Shown piece after piece: positions 57,641 through 64,000 of a stretch of DNA of 64,000 nucleotides. The notes under the pieces are model-generated. The model searched no databases, was not told the DNA's origin, and saw only the letters and a program-made list of their open reading frames with translations. Source of the DNA: Ursus arctos (lineage: Eukaryota; Chordata; Mammalia; Carnivora; Ursidae); contig NW_026622786.1 in the NCBI RefSeq assembly GCF_023065955.2, positions 52,747,438-52,811,437 on the forward strand. The letters run 5' to 3'. The first letter of the stretch is position 1. Every line of letters starts with the position of its first letter. The position numbers were made by a program, and so were the translations under genes.

Positions 57641-60600
57641 TTCTCTGTGCGTTCTTTCTCCCATCCCATTTCCCGCGTCACAACGGGCTCACCTGTTTAT
57701 TTCCATCAACCAGAGTGTGCAGTTTTGTTATGTAGGCATGAGAGGCCGTTTCTTTTATTAGAAACATTATTGGGGAGGGGGGTGCGTTGTTGTAATTTCT
57801 GCCGGTCCTGTTCGGTTTTCAAGAAGGGGGAAGGGACTTGGCGGAGATCGCCTGCTCCTGGTCGCAGCTGAACCCACGGCTTCTCCCTGCCTTCCCGGGC
57901 CAAGGAATCTTTTCCCTCACTCAGCTACCCGCACGCCAGCTGCCAGCTTCTTGGAGAAGGACCACACCTGTGCTTATTCTCGCTTTGGAGGAGAGGTGAG
58001 CTGAAAAACCAGAGAATCTTGTGTTCCCCAGAGTTCTTAGCTAATACCCCATCCCAGAATTGACGAGAAAGTGCTGCTTTCACCTGCTGATTGCACGGGG
58101 CACGTCCATCCCAGGACCCAGGCAAGTTGTGGTCTACAGATGTGCTGGGATTTTGTCTTCCCTCTGGACCTGCTCCCCACCAACCAGCAACTATGTGCTG
58201 GGTTTAGATTGAGAGAGGTGACCTCCTTAGGTCAGTGCCCTTATTTGTTCCTTACCAGGTTTTTTAATGGAATTGTCTGCTCTCTCCTCACAACCCCCTT
58301 TTTTTCTTTCCCTAAGAGCTTAGCCCAGAATCTGGCCTAAAGCAGCCTGTCTCTGGCTCTCTTTCCCTGGGCCCCACCCTGGCCCCTCTTGGTTCTCCAG
58401 AGCCAAACACGCCTCCCAAGCAGAAGACACACCCAGCCCCAAATCCAACCATTCCAAAAGGGAGGAGAAAACAGTGGAAGAGAAGGGACCCAAGGGTCCC
58501 TTTTCTGTCCCAAATATCCCCAACAGCATTTTCCTCTTCAAGCCTCCTAGATTTCTAAACCCTTGATTCTTCTCACCAGCTGTTCTTCCTATCCTTTTTG
58601 TCCGTAGTCCTATGATAGATATTTGGGAAGGTGGGGATGAAGAGTGGAGAAGGCGGTTGTCACCCTTCTTCCCAAGAGTGTGAGGCATTTTCCATCTCCC
58701 CAGTCTTTTCATTTTTGAGTAAATATGTAAATACGTTTGCATGCTTATTTGAACTTGTTTTCTTGCTGGCTAAATAATAGCTGGGACTCACAAGGAAGGG
58801 AAGGGAAAGGAAAGATAAGAAATGAACATCACCCCCCTCGGTTCCACTGTATGAGCATCCCCAGAGTAGCCGAAGACCCTTCTGTAAAAGTCAACAGCCT
58901 CTCTTTCATGACATCACCACCTAAGCCCTTCCAACTTTAGCTTCAGAACAGGAAGAACGCTCAAAATAGAACTATCTTAGGAATCCAGCTCCTTTAGAAG
59001 ATCAACTTTTAAATCAGCTGCAGGAGGAACACTGAACTTTGACATAGGGAGGGAAAACCAAAGTGTTTGTAATTGGCTCCTTTGGGGAAGAGTAGAGGGG
59101 GTACTTCCCATGCATATTCAGAGAAGCTTCTCTCAAGGTAACTTGGGTACCTAGACCAATGAATGATTAATAGGGTGGTTCGGGATTCATTTATTGAATT
59201 ATTCATATGTTTTGGTATGTCAACAATAACAAGCAGTTTTCAGAATGAATTGAAGAGGGGCTCCTGGAATGTGCTCTGAAGAGTATAAAGGAGGTTGTGG
59301 AGGGAGGCTGAGGGGGAGCACTTGAGGAGGGTGAAGAATCAGGATGCAGTGACAGCTGCTGTAAGTACGAAGTTCAGAGGCTCATTATAAACAATGACTG
59401 TAACTTTTGCGGGGTGACTAAGATCCTGGACAAAGAAGTAACGTCAGGATTTTCCACCTTTACTTTGGAACTGAACTGTGTATCTTTGAATTTCAGCGTC
59501 TCCATTCTTTTCTTGAATTGAGACGTACCTTTCTCTCTGAGTGAAAAGTGTTGTTCAGTCTCTGGGAGGGGCTGCTTAATAAGTGATCATCACCAAAGTA
59601 TTGACAGCTTAAGGATCAGTAGTGGGGCAGAAAATACTTGGCATCATTGTGCACCTGGTGGGTGTTGTAGAAGGACTTGCTGGTTGAAGAGGTAACATCT
59701 TTCAGTCTGGTTCAGGTTTAAAAGAATGCAGGTGACAGGTTGTAACTACATTCATATGGTAGCCACGTGTTGCTGTCAAGCACCTGAAATCTGGCTACAA
59801 TAATGAGCTGAATTTCAAATTTTAGTAAATTCTTAAAATTGATATTTGATCCAGTTATTAGAAAACTTAAATATGTTTGGAAACAGTTTGGACATATGCA
59901 TCTACTTTTTAAACTGTAAAATGTGTGAAATCTAAGTATAGGTTAGTATTTCTGATGATAATCTAGAGTTTGAATTGAGATGTGTTGTAAGTGTAAATTA
60001 CACTCCAGTTTTCAAAGACTTAGTACAAAGAAAGTAAAATATCTCAAGTTATTTTTATATTGATTACATGTTCAAATGATACTATTTTAGGTATATGTAG
60101 CTAAATGAAATATATTGTTAAGGTTAATTTAATCTGTTTAAATTTTTTAAAAAAATACGGCTACTAAAATATTTAAAAATACATGCATGGCATGCATTCA
60201 CATATCTTATACAGCACCGGCCTATAACATTGCTCCTTTTGGTCGATGGATTAATTTCAGAAGAGGTGACTGCGTGAAGTCTCTCCTTTGCTGTGTTCCA
60301 TGTGGAAGTTTGGGGACCCCAAGAGTCATTATTTTAGAACATGAGACCTAATAGTGAATGCTTTGCATATTTCTATGTGGGAGGCATGCCCTACTCAGGA
60401 AGGTCAATGAAAGTGTGCAGGGAACTAGAAAGGCTAGTAGAGGTGTCATGGGAAAACTTAGATACCCACACATTTGGCTGTAGCTACTTTTGTAAAAGGC
60501 TCCTGGGCATAACAAACTCTTATCAGAGAACAGTGTGTGACACAGTAACTGTTGTGACACCTGGTGGCATCTTAGTGATACCACTCTGTTTTTTCTTACT

Positions 60601-61080
60601 CCTTCATTTACTTTCTCTCCTCCACCCCCCCACACCCCCATCCCCACATCATAGCTCCACTGGTGGTAATTGGGCCCATGAGGCTGCTGACCCCTTGCCT
60701 CCAAAAAAAAAAGTGTAATGCCGACCTGAATGGAGATAGTGCTGTCTTCGGGGTTTGGTTTTTCTAATGAGATCCACTAATGGCACTGGAAGGGACTTAG
60801 GGGTGATTTAAATGCAATACGCTCATCTTATAGATCCAGACTGTCATGTGCCTTGCTTAAGACTGTACAGACAGGCTGGAATTAAACGTATACTTTGGTT
60901 GATAACCTGTTTAGAGAATCCATAGGAAATGACAAGGTTCATCAGTTAATCGAATACCTGTTGAGCTTGCACGTTGTGGGAAAGACTGTGATTAGGGTCG
61001 TGAAGTGCCATGAAGAGAACAGTCTGACTTCAGGAACAATACTGCTGATTGAAGAAGTAATTATTAGCAGTGTCAAATTA
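57640..61080 (+). other. Probable first intron or flank of the island's transcript
   Basis: AT-balanced sequence without coding exons. In particular there is nothing like the JAK1 N-terminus. Short ORFs such as 58071-58340 and 60341-60718 have no recognisable domain. Confidence 0.45.
57996..58001 (+). other. Candidate splice donor downstream of the island
   Basis: GAGAG followed by GTGAGC at 57996 is a near-perfect donor. Others: G|GTGAGG at 57444, GG|GTAGGA at 57513 and GGG|GTAGGC at 56947. Without transcripts I cannot choose between them. Confidence 0.3.
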
Positions 61081-61083
61081 CAG

Positions 61084-61766
61084 TACAGGCATACCTTGTT
61101 TTTTGGGGCTTCACAGATACTGTGGTTTTTCCTTTTTGTTTTTTTTGTGTGTGTGTTTGTTCTTTTGTTGTTGTTGTTGTTTTACACATTAAAGGTTTGT
61201 GGCAGCCTTGTGTTGGGCAAGTCCATTGACAACCATTTTTCCAACAGCATTTGCTCACATTGTGTCTTTGTGTCACTTTTTGGTAATTCTCACAATATTT
61301 TAAACTTTTTCATTATTATACTTGTTTTGGTGATCTGTAATCAGTGAATATGACTTGCTAAAAGCTCAGATGATAAGCATTTTTTGGGTAAGGTACTTTT
61401 TAATTAAAGTGTGTACTTTTTTTTTTTTTTTTTTTGAGAGAGAGAGAGCCAAGGTACACACGAGCAGGGGCAGAGGGAGAGAGAGAGACTCTTAAGCAGG
61501 CTCCACCCCCAACGGCGAGCCTGATGTGGGGGGCTATCTTATATTATGACCTGAACCAAAAACAAGAGTGGGAAGCTTAACTGACTGAGCCACCCAGGTG
61601 CCTCTGTACGTTGTTTCTTTAGACGTAATACCATTGCACTCTTCAGAGGCTATGGTGTAGCATATGCACTGGGAAACCAAAAAATTCTTTTGACTGGTTT
61701 TATTGTGATACTTTATTGCAGTGGTCTAGAACTAGACCCACAGTATCTCTGACGTACGCCTGTGTA
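61084..61766 (+). mobile_element. Tigger1-derived MITE interrupted by a SINE
   Basis: Left terminus CAGGCATACCTTGTTTTTTGG and right terminus GACGTACGCCTG are inverted. 'ttccaacagcatttgctcacattgtgtctttgtgtcac' and 'tatgcactgggaaaccaaaaaattc' match the two ends of the mariner-like Tigger1. The transposase-coding middle is absent, joined near 'aaagctcagatgataagcat'. The 150-codon ORF at 60895-61347 merely runs into it. Confidence 0.88.
61415..61603 (-). mobile_element. SINEC, antisense, inside the Tigger1 MITE
   Basis: T-tract then GAGAGAGAGAGAGCC, 'ccaacggcgagcctgatgtgggg' and terminal GCCACCCAGGTGCC. The Tigger text GTGTAC / TGTACGTTGTTT resumes on its right side. Confidence 0.92.
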
Positions 61767-61769
61767 AGA

Positions 61770-64000
61770 AATAGCACCTAATAGTGAGTACACTACCACC
61801 GTAGCATATGGTACAAGTAGAAATGTGTGTATTTTACAGATGTAGGAATAAAAGCTCTGAGAATGGTGGACTCTGCGGAAAAGAGGAGTTTAATTGTTTC
61901 TGGAGCAGCTCACGGGTCTAGAACTTGAGGTCGATGAAAATCTTTGGTGTTGCCCCCTTTAGCTGTCCGTGCAGGGCATCTGAGAATCTAAGACCCAGCA
62001 TTTTTAAATGACAGTGCTGCAGCAATGAGGAAATCATAGATTAATTAGAGATAGGGTGTTTAGAGATGGCTAGCCAGGGATAGATCATTTTGACTAGTTA
62101 TCTCAAAAGGTTTAATACAGAGGTGAAATCAGAATAAAATTGACTCGTGAGCAGACTATAAAATCCAAAATGGGCGGAGAATGGAGCTTAGAACAAAAGC
62201 AGAAAGCAAGATAACTGTGGAATAGAAAGTTGGACTACAAGTATGTATGCTGTGTGTGCGTAGAAGAGGGAAGGTAAATAACAGAATTTAGGGGCTGATC
62301 CATTTATTTGTAAATTTTTAGTCTTCTGTAGCCTTTTTGGACTAAAATCCCTGTTAGCATAAGTGAGAACGCTTGTTCTTTCTCCCTCTACGTTACTGTG
62401 TCCATACTTGTTTTGGTAGGGCTTTTCCTTGTGATGGATCTGTCAGGGATATGCCGCAGGAGATGACTTAGGGGCCAGTGCTGGGAGTGGGACACTGCTT
62501 TCTAATTACTCCCAGTTAATGCTTCTCTGCGAGGATTGGGGTGGACAGTGCCCTGCACAGGGCAACGGTCCTTGGCTTCTCCTGGCCTTTTGAGCCAGTT
62601 CGTTTCTTCTTAAAAAAAAAAAACAAACCTGTAACCCCCTCACTCCAGGTTAGTTTTTAAAAACTCTTAACGAAGCAAAGCTTTGCAATAAGATGCAAAG
62701 CAGTAATTGATACTTGAGCTTCTTTTGTCGACAGCACATTTTTATAGCCTCCCGGTTCGGTCAGATGTGCACATTTTATAATATCAGTGAAGTTGGATTA
62801 CAGTTTTCAAGTTGGGGAAAAACCACATTTTAGTACAAGCCTGGTGGATTGAAATTAGACCTAGTGAAGCTATTTTAATTTAAAAGTACTTTTTAAATAC
62901 TTCGTGTTGCTTATTTTACGGTGCTCCGGTGACTGACTCAGTTATTTAAAGGTTTGAAGTCATTGTATTTTCATTTTTAGTCCAGAGATAAGAGGGACGT
63001 GCCATGTTCTTTGTGTGTGCATTTGTACTCCACAAGATTTAAAAGCAGGTTCTTTAGTATACCAGTTTACCACAGGTACTTGATTTATTGATAATATTTG
63101 GTGCTTGCGTCACGAAGAAATTGTTCTCGGTTTGTATCATTTTTATCATAGAAGAACTTTAAAATCAGTTTGATCTCGGGAGGAGAGCATTTTACGTCAC
63201 TATTCTTTTTTCTTCTCCTCTGTGCAGTATGCTTTGGTAGTGCAGCACGAGTACCTGCAGTCCCTTGTTTTAGTATTAAAAATTCGATTTTTATATGAAA
63301 AGTCTTTTGAGAAAAAATGTTTCTTATTCACAGACTAATAACAGTTTGCTTTTTATCACTTGGTCTCTGGGTTGATTTTTTTTTTTTTTTTTTTAAGTCC
63401 CAGTTCAGATAGAAAAAAAAAGTGAAGCGAGAGCGACATAAGGAAAGATCCTTTGTTTACTGTACCAGGAATGTTTAGTTCTGTGGGTTCTGGTCATGGC
63501 TAACGAAGGGGAATTTCAGCTTTGCGACGCATGACGGACATGAAGCTCACCTTTGTATACCTTGTATTTAGACATTCAGTTACGTTAATGCTCAGGTTTC
63601 GTGAGCAACAGTCTAATAACTACTAAGTACATCGGGGTTACTTAATTGTTCCCATACTTGTCCACCCTTTAGTGTCTCGGAGTAATATTCATCTTTTCCA
63701 AAGCTGATGCAACCTGTGGCCAGGAAACGTTAGGTAGTAATCTTTTTCTTCTTTTTGACAGATTAGCTATCTAAAATTTTATTCTCAAGTAATCACAATA
63801 TCATTTTTTTTTCCTGTAGCAGATGTTTATAATTTGAGTGAAAATGTGCAGCTATTTCCAGGAACCTCAGGTTGTAGGATCCAACTTTTTTTTTTTTTTT
63901 AATCTTCGTTGCCCTCTCGTGTTTCAACTCTGTATTACATCAGTTGGCTAAGACCTAGCCTTTGTGACCTCCTCAAGTATTAGATATTTTTGCACATTAG
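61770..64000. other. Right flank, no gene seen
   Basis: AT-rich, with T-tracts near 63373 and 63884 but no recognisable exon or repeat. Confidence 0.45.

Noticed and set aside
60895..61347. 150-codon hydrophobic ORF
   Set aside because: Runs from unique sequence into the Tigger1 MITE and a (GTT)n run; no start context or family similarity.
57640..64000. A JAK1 coding exon
   Set aside because: No frame here resembles the JAK1 N-terminus; if JAK1 starts in this island its coding exons are beyond the window.

Overview
This is mammalian nuclear DNA from a caniform carnivore, most likely the bear/panda, seal or mustelid side. More than twenty copies of the carnivore tRNA-Lys-derived SINE (SINEC/CAN-SINE) show this. 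The youngest ones share the 'gcgcctgggtggcgcagtcgttaagcgtctgcc' type of head, an AATAAAATCTT end and clear target-site duplications. Carnivore-type L1 3' ends and older mammal-wide repeats (MIR, L2, MaLR/MLT1 LTRs, Tigger1, a MER53-like palindrome) fill most of the remainder. Species assignment is inference.

Layout. At the left end, on the minus strand, lies the first coding exon of AK4 (3061-3205), with its splice donor and a GC-rich promoter island (about 2470-4150). The rest of AK4 lies left of the window. From about 4.2 kb to 56 kb there is no functional protein-coding exon that I can support, only repeats, unique intergenic sequence and gene debris. The debris includes an HNRNPA3 processed pseudogene (20.57-22.12 kb, minus) and two decayed, mutually similar hAT-transposase-like remnants on the minus strand (15.5-16.5 kb and 22.56-22.99 kb). 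It also includes a PKIG retrocopy (39.85-40.80 kb, plus) whose 76-codon ORF is open although its inhibitory motif is gone. Sense-oriented L1 3' pieces dominate 40.9-48.3 kb.

At 56.0-57.6 kb a second strong CpG island carries ETS-like and YY1-like sites and several plus-strand splice-donor candidates. In human the gene divergent to AK4 is JAK1. The island is therefore probably an upstream JAK1 first exon or promoter, or a lncRNA promoter in that interval. No JAK1 coding exon is present. The final 6.4 kb would then be intron or flank, and it contains a Tigger1-derived MITE interrupted by a SINE.

No operon, CRISPR array or new multi-gene system is present. The best items for a second look are the PKIG retrocopy, the paired hAT remnants, the unassigned CpG island, a tandem perfect palindrome at 24.66 kb and a tRNA-like element at 32.4 kb.
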